The notes: a model not told the origin generated them from the letters alone. DNA of 64,000 nucleotides from Changshengia sp049521435 (GCA_049521435.1 JBEKOU010000010.1:16327-80326), one strand, 5' to 3'; shown: positions 7,240 through 15,746, numbered from the stretch's first letter. Made by a program: numbers and translations.

Positions 7240-10017
7240 ATGCCGCGTCGCAGCCGCGAGCGCGCCTCAGAAGTCCCCGGAATACGTCTGCTGACGCCGC
7301 ACAGCCACAGCCTGCGGCGCATCGAGGTTGACAGTCCGCTGATCGCACCGGACCTCGCGCTCGACCGGCTTCACCTCATCGTCCCCGATGAGAGTGATGC
7401 GATGGTCGTGCTCACCACACTTGCACACGGCGGTGCCGCCGGCGCTGATCCACGCGCCCTCTTCGCCGAGCGGCTGTCGGAGCTCGGCCATCTGACGGTC
7501 TCCTTCACCGACGAGGATCCCCCCCAGGTCCGGCTGGCACTCCCCGACCTCACCCTCCAGTGCGTCCCTCAGCCCGATCCGGGTGGGGATCCCGCCCACC
7601 TGGCTCTGCGGGTGATCTCCCTCAAGCCGATGAGCGACCACCCCGACGGGGCCAAGATCCTCACCCTGACCGCCCGTCACCCGGTGGTGACCGCCGCCAA
7701 TGGCGTGGCCAGTGACACCTTCCGGATCCTGGATTGGCGCCGAGCGGGCGCCAAGGCCGCGAAGAGCGAGCGCCTCTACGCCACCCTGAAGCTGGTCGAG
7801 CGCCTCGAGGGGGCAGAGAAAGGTCGCGCTCAGACCCAGCGCACCCGCTACGTCGCAGCCCGAGAATTCTGGCGCTGCAAGACCTGCCGGGCACTCTGGC
7901 GGCCCGGGGAGCACACCCAGTGCCCATCGTGCGGGCGCGAGTTCGGCGAGATGGACCGGAGGCAGCCGGAGATCGCCAAGGTCGAGTTCGTCGTCCCCGA
8001 GGTGGAGACGATCACCCTCGCGCCCGACGCCGCGGTGCTGGTGGAGCCGGAGGACGAGCCCAACTTCGTGGGTCGGGTCTCTCGGATCGACCACCGCCGG
8101 CACACCGTCGAGGTCTCCACCCGCACGTTTGAGCACGCCGGGACGGAGGGCTACATCACCCCCTCCTTCAACCGGTCGCTGTACCAGGCCAAGCGCTCGG
8201 TGCTGGCCGCCATCGCGACCAGGGATTTCGGGGTGGGCCTGCTGGCTCAGCTCCTGGTCGCCGCCGACACCGTGCGCTCGCCCGCGTACGTCCCGAGCAC
8301 CGAGGCCGGGGGATGGCTCACCGAGGGGATGCAGGCCAACCCGCCCCAGGACCGCGCGGTCGCCCTCCTCTCCGGTCTCCAGGCCGGACAGGCCGTCTTC
8401 ATCCAGGGACCCCCCGGGACCGGCAAGACCACGGTCATCGTCGAAGCCGTCAAGCGCCGTCTCGCCGCAGATCCCGACGAGCGAATCCTGGTCACCTCCC
8501 ACTCCAACCTGGCCGTCGACAACGCCCTGGAGCGGCTCGCCGGCACCCCCGGGATGCGAGCCGTCCGGGTCGCGCGGGCTGAGCGCGTCCACCCCGCGGT
8601 GGAGCGCTTCCGCTGTGACGACGAGGACGACCCGCGGCTGATGGAGGCCAACTGCTACTTCGCCACCTGTGCGACCGCGGCCACCTCGGCGATCACCGAC
8701 ATGAACTTCGACGTGGTCATCCTCGATGAGGCCAACAAGGCACGGGCCGACGAGTCCCTCCCGGCGCTCCGCCTCGGTTCGGCACTTGCCCTGGTCGGCG
8801 ACCACAAGCAGCTGCCCCCGGTCGAGGACGACTCCCTCTACGGCATCGTCGAGACCGATCCCTTCCTGGAGGAGCTGGTCAACACCTCTCTCTTCGAGAT
8901 GGCCTGGGACGGCGGCCTTCCCGCGGAGGCCCGGTGCCTGCTGACCATCCAGCACCGGATGCATCCTCAGATCTCCGCCTACATCTCGCGCGCCTCGTAC
9001 GAGGGGCAGCTCCAAGATGCGCCGGAGGTCCAGGCGTACGAGTTCGTGACCCGCAAGCCGCTGCCAGTCGCCCTCCACTTCGTGGACACCGACGGCATGA
9101 GGGGAAGCCGGGAGCGCCGCGGCCCCGGCGGCGCGCTGCGCAATGAGACCGAGGTGCGAGTGGCGGCCCACGTCGTCCGGTTGCTCGACGAGCGCTGCCC
9201 CCGCGAGCTGAGCATGGCCGTCATCGCCATGTACGCCGAGCAGGTGGAACGGTTGCGCCAGGCGCTGGGGCGCCGCAAGTTCAAGCGGTCGGTGAAGATC
9301 GACACCGTCGACTCCTTCGAGGGCCGCGAGGAGGACCTGGTCGTCATCTCCCTGGTCCGCTCCAACGAGCGGGGCCGGATCGGCTTCCTGCGCGTCCCCA
9401 ACCGGCTCAATGTCGCCGTCTCCCGAGCCAAGCGGCTCGTGGTCTGCATCGGCGACGCCGCCACCCTGAGGTCCGGTGAGGAGTCGATGTACGGGGTGCT
9501 GGTCGAGGCCGCGCGGGAGTCCGGCGGCTACGTCCCGGCCGCCGACGTGGTCTCGCCGCGGCGCCGGCCGGACCACTCGTTCGGGTCGGAGGGAGAGTCA
9601 GGTCCCCCGGAGGGTGGAGGCCAGCTGCGCCGCCGGCGCCGCCGGCGCCGGGGAGGTGCCGCCGGGCAGGCTCCCGCCGCACTGGGTCCGGACGGCCAGC
9701 CGCTCGTTCCCGCCGCGGGAACCGCGGGGGCCGGGCAGGAGACGGGTCAGCCGGCCCGCCGCCGCCGGCGTCGCCGTCGCCGTGGGGGGACGCCACCGGC
9801 CCTCTCCGGCGCCGGTCCCACGCCGGACGGTGAACAGCTCCAGACCGGGATCGAGGGGGCGCCCACGATGGGCGGACAGTCGAGCCTGCGGCCGCGCCGC
9901 CGCCGCCGCCACCGCCACGGGCCACGTCCCGGGGGTGCGACCGGCGGCGACGGGGGCGCCGCCACCTCTGGCGCGTCCGGCCCGCCGAGCCCGCCTCCGG
10001 CTCCTGTCGAGAGCTGA
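7240..10017 (+). CDS. UPF1-like superfamily 1 helicase with zinc ribbon and Arg-rich tail
   Basis: A 925-residue SF1B-type helicase. A four-cysteine ribbon lies at Cys213, Cys216, Cys228 and Cys231 (CKTC ... CPSC). The motor follows: Walker A GPPGTGKTT at 390-398, Walker B ILDEAN near 494-499, motif III GDHKQLPP, motif IV QHRMHP, motif V VDSFEGREEDLVVIS and motif VI NRLNVAVSRAKR. This set matches the AAA_11/AAA_12 helicases related to UPF1, IGHMBP2 and SMUBP-2, which unwind RNA or DNA 5' to 3'. From about residue 797 the chain is low-complexity with three blocks of consecutive arginines, a likely nucleic-acid-binding tail. Walker B ends DEAN rather than the usual DEAS/DEAA. The ATG at 7240 is the first after the promoter; residues before 60 are poorly conserved-looking. 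Biological target unknown. Confidence 0.88.
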   Translation: MPRRSRERASEVPGIRLLTPHSHSLRRIEVDSPLIAPDLALDRLHLIVPDESDAMVVLTTLAHGGAAGADPRALFAERLSELGHLTVSFTDEDPPQVRLALPDLTLQCVPQPDPGGDPAHLALRVISLKPMSDHPDGAKILTLTARHPVVTAANGVASDTFRILDWRRAGAKAAKSERLYATLKLVERLEGAEKGRAQTQRTRYVAAREFWRCKTCRALWRPGEHTQCPSCGREFGEMDRRQPEIAKVEFVVPEVETITLAPDAAVLVEPEDEPNFVGRVSRIDHRRHTVEVSTRTFEHAGTEGYITPSFNRSLYQAKRSVLAAIATRDFGVGLLAQLLVAADTVRSPAYVPSTEAGGWLTEGMQANPPQDRAVALLSGLQAGQAVFIQGPPGTGKTTVIVEAVKRRLAADPDERILVTSHSNLAVDNALERLAGTPGMRAVRVARAERVHPAVERFRCDDEDDPRLMEANCYFATCATAATSAITDMNFDVVILDEANKARADESLPALRLGSALALVGDHKQLPPVEDDSLYGIVETDPFLEELVNTSLFEMAWDGGLPAEARCLLTIQHRMHPQISAYISRASYEGQLQDAPEVQAYEFVTRKPLPVALHFVDTDGMRGSRERRGPGGALRNETEVRVAAHVVRLLDERCPRELSMAVIAMYAEQVERLRQALGRRKFKRSVKIDTVDSFEGREEDLVVISLVRSNERGRIGFLRVPNRLNVAVSRAKRLVVCIGDAATLRSGEESMYGVLVEAARESGGYVPAADVVSPRRRPDHSFGSEGESGPPEGGGQLRRRRRRRRGGAAGQAPAALGPDGQPLVPAAGTAGAGQETGQPARRRRRRRRRGGTPPALSGAGPTPDGEQLQTGIEGAPTMGGQSSLRPRRRRRHRHGPRPGGATGGDGGAATSGASGPPSPPPAPVES

Positions 10018-10051
10018 GCCGCCCCGAGTTCCGCTAGCCTTCGTCGGCGAG

Positions 10052-10624
10052 ATGAGCGAGCAGGTCACCATCTACGTCCGCGCCGGAGATCCCACCTGCA
10101 CGGCGGCGCTTCAGTACCTCGCTCAACGTGGCGTGGAGCACCGGGTCCGGGACATCCTCACCGACCCGTCGGCGAGCGCCATCCTGCTCGGCCGGCTCGG
10201 CAGGGTGACGGTTCCGGCCTTCCAGATCGGTGATCGCCTGGTGGTCGGATTCGATCCCATCCAGCTCAGCCGGCTGCTCCCCCGTGACGGGGACGCCGGG
10301 CCGGGCGTCAGCTTCGGGGCGGGAGTGCGCACGGTGACCGCCGTGATCGCCGCCGCCCACGGGCTGCCGGCCGCCTACGGTGTCGAGGTGGGCCCGGTAC
10401 GCCAGGGGTCCCCGGCCGCGGTTGCGGGCGTGCGCCCCGGGGACGTGATCACCGCCATCGGGGCCTACACCCTCACCGGCGGGGAGTCCCAATTCCGGAC
10501 CGCGGTGTCCGCCCGGCACCCCGGCGACTCCATGGCAATCACGGTCTGGCGGGACGGCTCGTCGGAGGAGCTGGCGGTGCAGTTTCCGGCCGAGCCGGAT
10601 CCCGATCCGACCGCTCCCGCTTAG
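10052..10624 (+). CDS. Glutaredoxin-like domain fused to a PDZ domain
   Basis: A 190-residue two-domain protein. Residues 1-80 are thioredoxin-fold, glutaredoxin-like: VTIYVRAG, a single active-site cysteine Cys16 in PTCTAA, the cis-Pro strand TVPAFQIGD and a final LSRLLP helix. Residues 95-180 form a PDZ domain: VEVGPVRQGSPAAVAGV, RPGDVITAIG and a final strand SEELAVQF. Only one cysteine is present in the active site, so it would be a monothiol type. No signal peptide or membrane anchor is seen, although PDZ domains of this kind usually accompany membrane proteases. It lies 34 bp after the helicase. A TAGCCT box ends 11 nt before the ATG. A glutaredoxin directed to a C-terminal peptide by the PDZ domain is a plausible reading. 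Confidence 0.75.
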   Translation: MSEQVTIYVRAGDPTCTAALQYLAQRGVEHRVRDILTDPSASAILLGRLGRVTVPAFQIGDRLVVGFDPIQLSRLLPRDGDAGPGVSFGAGVRTVTAVIAAAHGLPAAYGVEVGPVRQGSPAAVAGVRPGDVITAIGAYTLTGGESQFRTAVSARHPGDSMAITVWRDGSSEELAVQFPAEPDPDPTAPA

Positions 10625-10629
10625 GACGA

Positions 10630-10834
10630 CCCGGCGGCGCTCAGCCCGTCCAGATCAAGGCACCGAGCAGCATCCGCGGAAGACCGGTAGCGGTGTCCCG
10701 GTCGTTCAGAGCAAGGAGGCGAGGAGCAAGGCGAGGGAGCGCACCGAGGCGATCAACCCGGCGGCGCTCAGGCCGTCCAGATCAAGGAGGCGAGCAGCGG
10801 AGGGTGGGAGCGCACTTGACGTGCGTGACCACCC
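10630..10834. repeat. 31-bp direct repeat pair and hairpin in a gene-free spacer
   Basis: The spacer 10625-10879 (255 bp) has no supported gene. It holds two 31-bp copies, 10630-10660 and 10757-10787, differing at one base. Between and after them lie short reused words such as GAGCAAGG and GCGAGCAGCGGA. A further imperfect hairpin (14-nt arms 10802-10815 and 10821-10834, three mismatches, loop TTGAC) follows the second copy. This looks like a small dispersed repeat family or degenerate repeated spacer rather than coding sequence. Confidence 0.6.
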
Positions 10835-10879
10835 GAGCAGCGGAGCTGACGCCGAGATGGGCGGAAATGAGCGCCGCCG

Positions 10880-11137
10880 CTACCAGCCGGGAGGGGGCTC
10901 GGAGCGGTTCAACAGCCGGATGAAGTCCTCCGCGCGGGCGACGGCCTCCCAGCGGCGGCTGAAGAAGTCCTGGCAGATCATCCGACCGTCGGCCACGCTC
11001 GTCACCGTCACCGCCCACTGGTTGAGCGCCTTGGCGACCTCGACCTCGTAGGTCGCGGCGTCATTCCGTACCACCAGCCCGGTGGGGGCCGGCCGGCGCT
11101 GAGTCCTTTCATTGCGCTGGGGGGACGCCATGGCCAT
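10880..11137 (-). CDS. Small hypothetical protein
   Basis: I do not recognise this 85-residue protein. The body reads as a compact beta-strand/helix domain: TGLVVRNDAATYEVEVAKAL, then WAVTVTSVADGRMICQDF and a helix WEAVARAEDFIRLLNR. It ends in a Pro-rich tail SEPPPGW. The start is the ATG at 11137 because GGAGG lies 7 nt upstream, an unusually clear Shine-Dalgarno for this region; an in-frame ATG occurs two codons later. It is preceded by about 200 bp with no gene (11138-11343) in which I see no clear structure. The downstream spacer carries the 31-bp repeats. Confidence 0.6.
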   Translation of the reverse strand: MAMASPQRNERTQRRPAPTGLVVRNDAATYEVEVAKALNQWAVTVTSVADGRMICQDFFSRRWEAVARAEDFIRLLNRSEPPPGW

Positions 11138-11343
11138 CACAATTACCTCCACGGTCGATCGGGAGACCCGCAACCCGGGCAGCGAGACCTCGGTGCTCTT
11201 AGGAAATGGGGGGAGCGAGACCGAGCAGCGCAGCCTGCTGGGTACCCGGAGATCCCGCACGGGCTATTCTCGCGCATTCTCGCGGTAGAGAGAAGCCCGG
11301 ACAACAACGGAAATCGAAGCCGGCCGGGGACCTGACCGCGGAA

Positions 11344-12354
11344 TCAGACGTCGAGATGAAGCTGCTCTGATTGTGCCACAACCGGGCCGGCGGCCCCCTG
11401 CCTCGCTCCTTCGAGAGCGGGTGCGGCCGGCGGCTCACCGACGTCCCTCACCCAACCCGGGATTGCCCCGTCACGCTCCTCCATCCGCCGGAGGATCGGC
11501 CCGGGAGGTCGGGGCATCCGCACGCCGAGAAGGTGGGCCATGTCGAAGCCGTTGACCACCGCGTAGTTGCTCCGGTTGTTGTTCATCAGCACGTGCACCG
11601 GGACGTCGCGGTCCGCAGCGGCCCGGATCGCCGGCACCCACTGCGCCAGCTCCGACGGTGGATAGAGGTAGTCGAAGCGCTCGCCGGTCGTCGCCACCTT
11701 GCGGTACCACGTCTGGTAGTTGCGCCCGTGAAAGCGCACCAGAACCAGACGGTCGGAGGTGACGGCCAGGTGGGGCGGTGCGGTCCCGCTCCCCAGCTGA
11801 GGGGCGTCGACCCCGACCAGGGTGCAGTCCAGCTCCCGGAGCAGGTCCTCTGTCTCTGCGAGCCGCTCCCCGTCGAACCAGGAGCGGTGGCGGAACTCGA
11901 CGGCGATGATGTCGCCGGGGTGCCGGTCGCGGGCTCGCAGGAGGGCCTCGCGCCCGGCGGGGCCGCTCACCACCCAGGGCGGGAACTGGTAGTGGATCGC
12001 GCCCAGCTTCTCGGACTCGCGAAGCGGTGCCAGCGCCTCGAGGAAGGCGCGCTCCTCATCGGCGGTGGGAGGCCGGGGGCGTCCCTGCTCGCGCTCGTGG
12101 CCGGTCAGGCTCCGGTAGGCCTTGATGTTGAAGACGAAGTCATCCGGGGTGCGGGCCACCCAGTCGGCGACGCGGTCCGGAGTCGGGATCCCGTAGAAGC
12201 TGGAGTCGATCTCGACCAGGGGGAAGTACCGGGCGTAGAAGGCGAGACGTTCGCGCTGCCGCCTACCCCGGAGCTCGTCCGGGTAGAAGTCCTCGTGGTC
12301 GACCCAGTTGCAGGTGCCGACCAGGATCGGGGACCGGCCCCGCCCTTGCTCCAT
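11344..12354 (-). CDS. DUF72 family protein
   Basis: A 336-residue protein of the DUF72 TIM-barrel family (YecE-like), whose biochemical role is unknown. Visible family blocks are GTCNWVDHEDFYP at the N-terminus, FPLVEIDSSFYGIP, the WVARTPDDFVFNIKAYR strand, LGAIHYQFPPW, IAVEFRHRSWFD, VLVRFHGRN followed by YQTWY, and VHVLMNNNRSNYAV near the end. The C-terminal 40 residues are Pro/Ala rich. The ATG at 12354 is preceded by AAGGAG directly adjacent, too close for normal use, while TACTCT ends 8 nt before it, so a leaderless start is more likely. It is divergent from the inositol monophosphatase gene with about 130 bp between them. Confidence 0.85.
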   Translation of the reverse strand: MEQGRGRSPILVGTCNWVDHEDFYPDELRGRRQRERLAFYARYFPLVEIDSSFYGIPTPDRVADWVARTPDDFVFNIKAYRSLTGHEREQGRPRPPTADEERAFLEALAPLRESEKLGAIHYQFPPWVVSGPAGREALLRARDRHPGDIIAVEFRHRSWFDGERLAETEDLLRELDCTLVGVDAPQLGSGTAPPHLAVTSDRLVLVRFHGRNYQTWYRKVATTGERFDYLYPPSELAQWVPAIRAAADRDVPVHVLMNNNRSNYAVVNGFDMAHLLGVRMPRPPGPILRRMEERDGAIPGWVRDVGEPPAAPALEGARQGAAGPVVAQSEQLHLDV

Positions 12355-12362
12355 CTCCTTCA

Positions 12363-12368
12363 AGAGTA
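12363..12368 (-). promoter_or_regulatory. -10 box, probable leaderless start of the DUF72 gene
   Basis: TACTCT on the minus strand ends 8 nt before the ATG at 12354. It competes with an AAGGAG that abuts the ATG. Confidence 0.35.
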
Positions 12369-12471
12369 GTGATCCCGCGTCCCTCCGGCCAGGCGACGTC
12401 GGATTCTGGCCGCTGTGTCCCAATGCGATGCGCCCGGGTGGCCACGGCGACGACCCGGAGCGTGCATCGGC

Positions 12472-12477
12472 GATCAT
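12472..12477 (+). promoter_or_regulatory. -10-like box before the inositol monophosphatase gene
   Basis: GATCAT keeps the two most conserved -10 positions (A2 and T6) and ends exactly 7 nt before the ATG at 12485. This spacing favours 12485 over the ATG at 12476 as the start. Confidence 0.3.
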
Positions 12478-12484
12478 GGGCTGG

Positions 12485-13300
12485 ATGGCCACCGCCGCTC
12501 CCCCCTTGGTCCGACTCCCGATCGACCTCCTCCACCTCGCCACCGCCGCGGCCGAGTCGGGAGGGCGCGTGATCACAGCGGCACGCGCCGCCGGCCTCCG
12601 CGCCGTCCCCGAATCCAAGGGCCGGGGCGACTGGGTGACGAGCGTCGACCGAGCCGCCGAGGCCGCCGCCACGGCCATCCTGCGCACCGCCACCCCGGAG
12701 ATTCCCATTCTCGCCGAGGAGGGGGGAGGCTCCTGGGCAGAGCGCTTCTGGGTGGTGGACCCCCTCGACGGGACCACCAACTTCGTGCTCGGCTTCCCCA
12801 TGGTGGGAGTCAGCATCGCGCTCGTCGAAACGGGCCAACCGACCATCGGGGTGGTCAGCGCTCCGGAGCTGGGCAGCCGGTGGGTCGCGATGCGGGGGGC
12901 CGGCGCCTTTGACCGTGCCGGCCGGCGCCTCAGCCTGATGGAGAGCCCGGCGGCCGGGGTGACCGCCACCGGATTCCCCTTCCGTCACCCGGAATGGCAT
13001 GCCCGCTACCTGGCGGTGATGAACGCCGCGCTCGGCGAGTTCGAGGACCTCCGCCGCGTGGGGGCCGCCTCTCTTGACCTGGCCTACTGTGCGGCCGGGG
13101 TGTGGAGCGGCTTCTTCGAGCTCGGGCTCGGGCTCTGGGACATCGCGGCCGGCGCTCTGCTGGTCCGCGAGGCGGGGGGCGTGGTCACCGATTGGACCGG
13201 CGACGAGACCGCGGTCTTCCGGAGCGGCGACATCCTGGCGGGCGGCCCCGCCTGGCATCAGCGCATGCTGCAGCTGGTCCGCCGGGTGGAGGGAAGGTGA
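12485..13300 (+). CDS. Inositol monophosphatase family protein
   Basis: A 271-residue Mg2+-dependent phosphatase of the FIG superfamily. Metal-binding motifs are intact: EE in ILAEEGG, VDPLDGTTNF with Asp92 and Asp95, and the late WDIAAGALLVREAGG motif with its metal-binding Asp. The early KGRGDWVTSVDRAAE segment also fits. Members hydrolyse inositol-1-phosphate, fructose-1,6-bisphosphate, histidinol phosphate or PAP; the sequence alone does not separate these. It lies 65 bp upstream of fabI on the same strand and may share a transcript, though no functional link is obvious. The start choice is discussed with the -10-like box; ATG 12476 would add three residues. Confidence 0.87.
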   Translation: MATAAPPLVRLPIDLLHLATAAAESGGRVITAARAAGLRAVPESKGRGDWVTSVDRAAEAAATAILRTATPEIPILAEEGGGSWAERFWVVDPLDGTTNFVLGFPMVGVSIALVETGQPTIGVVSAPELGSRWVAMRGAGAFDRAGRRLSLMESPAAGVTATGFPFRHPEWHARYLAVMNAALGEFEDLRRVGAASLDLAYCAAGVWSGFFELGLGLWDIAAGALLVREAGGVVTDWTGDETAVFRSGDILAGGPAWHQRMLQLVRRVEGR

Positions 13301-13365
13301 GAGTCCGTAACCTGAGCCGCCTCCTCCGATTCCACCTTCACGTGCCATGAGGGAGACCTGCCTCC

Positions 13366-14226
13366 GTGACCGCTGAGCCCGCCGCGATCGCAACTTCCCG
13401 CAGCACCGCTGCGCCTGGAGGCCTGCTCGCAGGCCGGCGCATCCTGGTGACCGGCGTGCTCACCCCCAAGAGCATCGCCTACTCGATCGCCGACGCCTGT
13501 CTCGACCACGGGGCGGAGGTGATCCTCACCTCGTTCGGACGGGCCATGAGCCTCACCGAGCGCAGCGGCCGCCGCCTTGGCCTCGAGGGACCGGTGCTGG
13601 AGATGGACGCCTCCCGGCCCGACCAGGTGACGGCCGTCGCCTCGGCCCTGCGCGAGCGCTGGGGTGGGTTGGACGGCGCCGTCCACGCCATCGGCTACGC
13701 GCCCGAGGACGCTCTCGGCGGCAAGTTCATGACCACGCCCTGGGAGTCGGTCGCCACCGCGATCCAGGTCTCCGCCTTCAGCCTCAAGACGATGGCCGCC
13801 GAGTTCGCGCCCCTCATGCCCGACCGGGGCGGCTCGCTGGTCACGCTCACCTTCGACGCCACCGTCGCCTGGCCGCTCTATGACTGGATGGGCCCCACCA
13901 AGGCCGCCCTCGAGTCGATCGTCCGTTACCTCGCCCGCGACCTCGGCGCGCGGCGCATCCGGGTCAACTCTCTGGCCGCCGGGCCCCTGGAGACGATCGC
14001 CGCGCGCGCCGTGTCCTCCTTCGAGGGACTCAAGGATGCATGGGGTCACGTGGCTCCGCTGAAGTGGGACAGCACGGATGCCACGCCGGTGGCGGACGCG
14101 GCCGTCTTCTTGCTCAGCGACCTCTCTCGGGGCGTGACGGGCGAGATGCTCCACGTGGACGGCGGCTTCCACAGCCAGGGGGGAGCTCCGGCGCAGATCC
14201 AGCTCCCGGAGGGGCCGGTCGAGTGA
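13366..14226 (+). CDS. fabI: Enoyl-[acyl-carrier-protein] reductase (NADH), InhA-like
   Basis: A 286-residue short-chain reductase catalysing the last step of fatty-acid elongation. It carries GRRILVTGVLTPKSIAYSIA for nucleotide binding, LEMDASRPDQV, VHAIGYAP, and the catalytic Tyr172 and Lys179 in YDWMGPTK with the family spacing of six residues. The YxWM...K-A-ALES pattern and WDSTDATPVAD resemble actinobacterial InhA rather than the enterobacterial FabI. An N-terminal extension of about 20 residues is Ala/Ser/Thr rich. The GTG at 13366 follows GGGAG by 10 nt. The stop overlaps the start of fabF by 4 bp (GTGA), so the two are translationally coupled. Type-II fatty acid synthesis is inferred; no acyl carrier gene is adjacent. 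Confidence 0.9.
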   Translation: MTAEPAAIATSRSTAAPGGLLAGRRILVTGVLTPKSIAYSIADACLDHGAEVILTSFGRAMSLTERSGRRLGLEGPVLEMDASRPDQVTAVASALRERWGGLDGAVHAIGYAPEDALGGKFMTTPWESVATAIQVSAFSLKTMAAEFAPLMPDRGGSLVTLTFDATVAWPLYDWMGPTKAALESIVRYLARDLGARRIRVNSLAAGPLETIAARAVSSFEGLKDAWGHVAPLKWDSTDATPVADAAVFLLSDLSRGVTGEMLHVDGGFHSQGGAPAQIQLPEGPVE

Positions 14227-15479
14227 GCGCGGCGCGGAACGGCCGGGTGCGCGTCGCCGTCACGGGGCTCGGAGCCGTCACCCCCCTCGGTCTCGACGTC
14301 GAGTCGAGCTGGGCCGCCTGCAAGGCCGGTCACTCGGGGATCGTTCCCATCTCGCTCTGCGAGGCCTCCGACCTCTCCACCCGGATCGCCGGTGAAGTCA
14401 AGGGCTTCGACGTGGTCGCCCACCTGGGGCTCAAGGAATCCCGGCGGACCTCTCGCTGCGTCGCCCTCGGCCTGGCGGCGGCCCGCCAGGCGGTTGCCGA
14501 CTCGGGGCTGGACGTGCGCTCGATCGGCGACGACATCGGCGTGCTGGTGGCATCGGGGATCGGCGGCCTGGAGTGGCTGGAGCAGGGGGTGGTCCGGCTC
14601 AACGAGGGCGGGCCGCGGCGAGTCTCGCCCTTCACCATCCCGGCGATGATCCCGGACATGACCGCGGGCCGGGTGGCCATCGAGTTCGGCGCTCGTGGGC
14701 CAAACTTCGCCGCGGTGTCCGCCTGCGCGTCCTCAGGCAACGCCATCGGGGAGGCGGCCGAGTGGATCCGACGAGACGACGCCGTGGCGGTCATCGCCGG
14801 CGGCACCGAGGCGGCGATCTGCCGGATCGGGATCGCGACGTTCAACGCCATGCAGGCGATGTCCACGCGCAACGACGAGCCCGAGAAGGCATCGAGGCCC
14901 TTCGACAAGGACCGTGATGGGTTCGTGATGGGTGAGGGCGCCGGGATGCTGATCCTCGAGGAGTACGAGCACGCTCGCCGTCGCGGCGCCCGCATCTACG
15001 CGGAGGTGGTCGGCTACGGGGCCACCGACGACGCCGTCGACGTGGTCCAGCCCGACCCGACCGGTACCGGCGCCTGCCGCTGTGTGCAGCGCGCACTCAA
15101 CCGCGCTGGTGTGGGGCCCGACCAGGTCGACTACGTCAATGCCCACGGGACGTCGACGCAGCTCAACGACGCCGCAGAGACCAAGGCCGTGAAGACCGCT
15201 CTCGGGCCGCGGGCGGCCACCGTCCCGATCAGCTCCACCAAGTCGATGACCGGCCACCTCCTCGGCGCGGCCGGCGGGGTGGAGGCGGTCTTCTCGATCC
15301 TCGCCATCCGCGACAGCTTCGTCCCGCCGACGATCAACCTCGACGAGCCCGACCCCGAGTGCGACCTCGACTACGTCCCCAACGTCGGGCGGAGCGCGCG
15401 CGTGGACCTGGCGATCAGCACCAGCTTCGGCTTCGGCGGGCACAACGCCTGCCTCGCCTTTGCCCGCACGGACGACTAG
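14223..15479 (+). CDS. fabF: Beta-ketoacyl-[acyl-carrier-protein] synthase II
   Basis: A 418-residue condensing enzyme extending acyl chains with malonyl-ACP. The Cys-His-His triad is complete: Cys168 in SACASSGNA, His308 in NAHGTSTQLND and His345 in MTGHLLGAAGG. The N-terminal VAVTGLGAVTPLG and C-terminal STSFGFGGHNA blocks are canonical. It starts at a GTG within the last four bases of fabI (GTGA overlap). Pairing an InhA-like reductase directly with a condensing enzyme recalls the actinobacterial two-step elongation modules, though here as separate coupled cistrons. The gene ends just before a 9-bp hairpin at 15510-15531. Confidence 0.92.
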   Translation: MSAARNGRVRVAVTGLGAVTPLGLDVESSWAACKAGHSGIVPISLCEASDLSTRIAGEVKGFDVVAHLGLKESRRTSRCVALGLAAARQAVADSGLDVRSIGDDIGVLVASGIGGLEWLEQGVVRLNEGGPRRVSPFTIPAMIPDMTAGRVAIEFGARGPNFAAVSACASSGNAIGEAAEWIRRDDAVAVIAGGTEAAICRIGIATFNAMQAMSTRNDEPEKASRPFDKDRDGFVMGEGAGMLILEEYEHARRRGARIYAEVVGYGATDDAVDVVQPDPTGTGACRCVQRALNRAGVGPDQVDYVNAHGTSTQLNDAAETKAVKTALGPRAATVPISSTKSMTGHLLGAAGGVEAVFSILAIRDSFVPPTINLDEPDPECDLDYVPNVGRSARVDLAISTSFGFGGHNACLAFARTDD

Positions 15480-15509
15480 CAGGGTCCTTCCTCACCCGGC
15501 GAGCCCGCC

Positions 15510-15531
15510 CCGGTGACGATCCCGTCACCGG
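15510..15531. terminator. Hairpin after fabF
   Basis: Arms 15510-15518 and 15523-15531 pair perfectly (9 bp) with a 4-nt loop, 31 nt after the fabF stop. There is no T-run, but the position fits a terminator. Confidence 0.5.
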
Positions 15532-15629
15532 CTCCGGGGGCTCCCGAGCGGGGCGGGGGCGGGGCCAGCGGGGGGGGAGGCCCGGCCCTCGGCGAGGTCG
15601 CCCAGGCCATAGCACGGCTTCTTGACGGG

Positions 15630-15714
15630 GATATGCGATCGCGGCAGGGCGCTATCCACACGTGACGGAGCGCGCGGTCAATCTGTCACAAGGGGGACGG
15701 GATACCGTCATCGG
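15630..15714 (+). promoter_or_regulatory. Upstream word set shared with the subtilase promoter region
   Basis: Within the 15480-15746 spacer, four words occur that also lie 5' of the subtilase gene near 19.2 kb: GATATGCGATC (15630-15640), TCTGTCACA (15682-15690), ACGGGAT (15697-15703) and CATCGG (15709-15714). The 11-mer and 9-mer are unlikely to be shared by chance in such short regions. A common regulator acting on both genes is an inference. The rest of the spacer before 15630 is a G-rich stretch and the fabF hairpin. Confidence 0.45.
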
Positions 15715-15733
15715 GGGGGTCGCGAGTAGTGCA

Positions 15734-15739
15734 TATGCT
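15734..15739 (+). promoter_or_regulatory. -10 box, probable leaderless start of first GGDEF-EAL gene
   Basis: TATGCT ends exactly 7 nt before the ATG at 15747. The same hexamer at the same distance precedes the ArsR-AHSA1 gene. It supports 15747 over the in-frame ATG at 15735, which would overlap the -10 box. Confidence 0.45.
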
Positions 15740-15746
15740 CTATTCG

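Noticed and set aside
7267..9576. Long minus-strand open frame (about 770 codons) antisense to the helicase
   Set aside because: Lies inside a clearly coding gene with all helicase motifs on the plus strand; such shadows are expected at this GC content and its translation shows no domain.
9600..10017. GC-rich tail of the helicase as a separate or non-coding region
   Set aside because: The frame runs uninterrupted from the motor into the Arg-rich tail and ends 34 bp before the next gene; no new start is needed.
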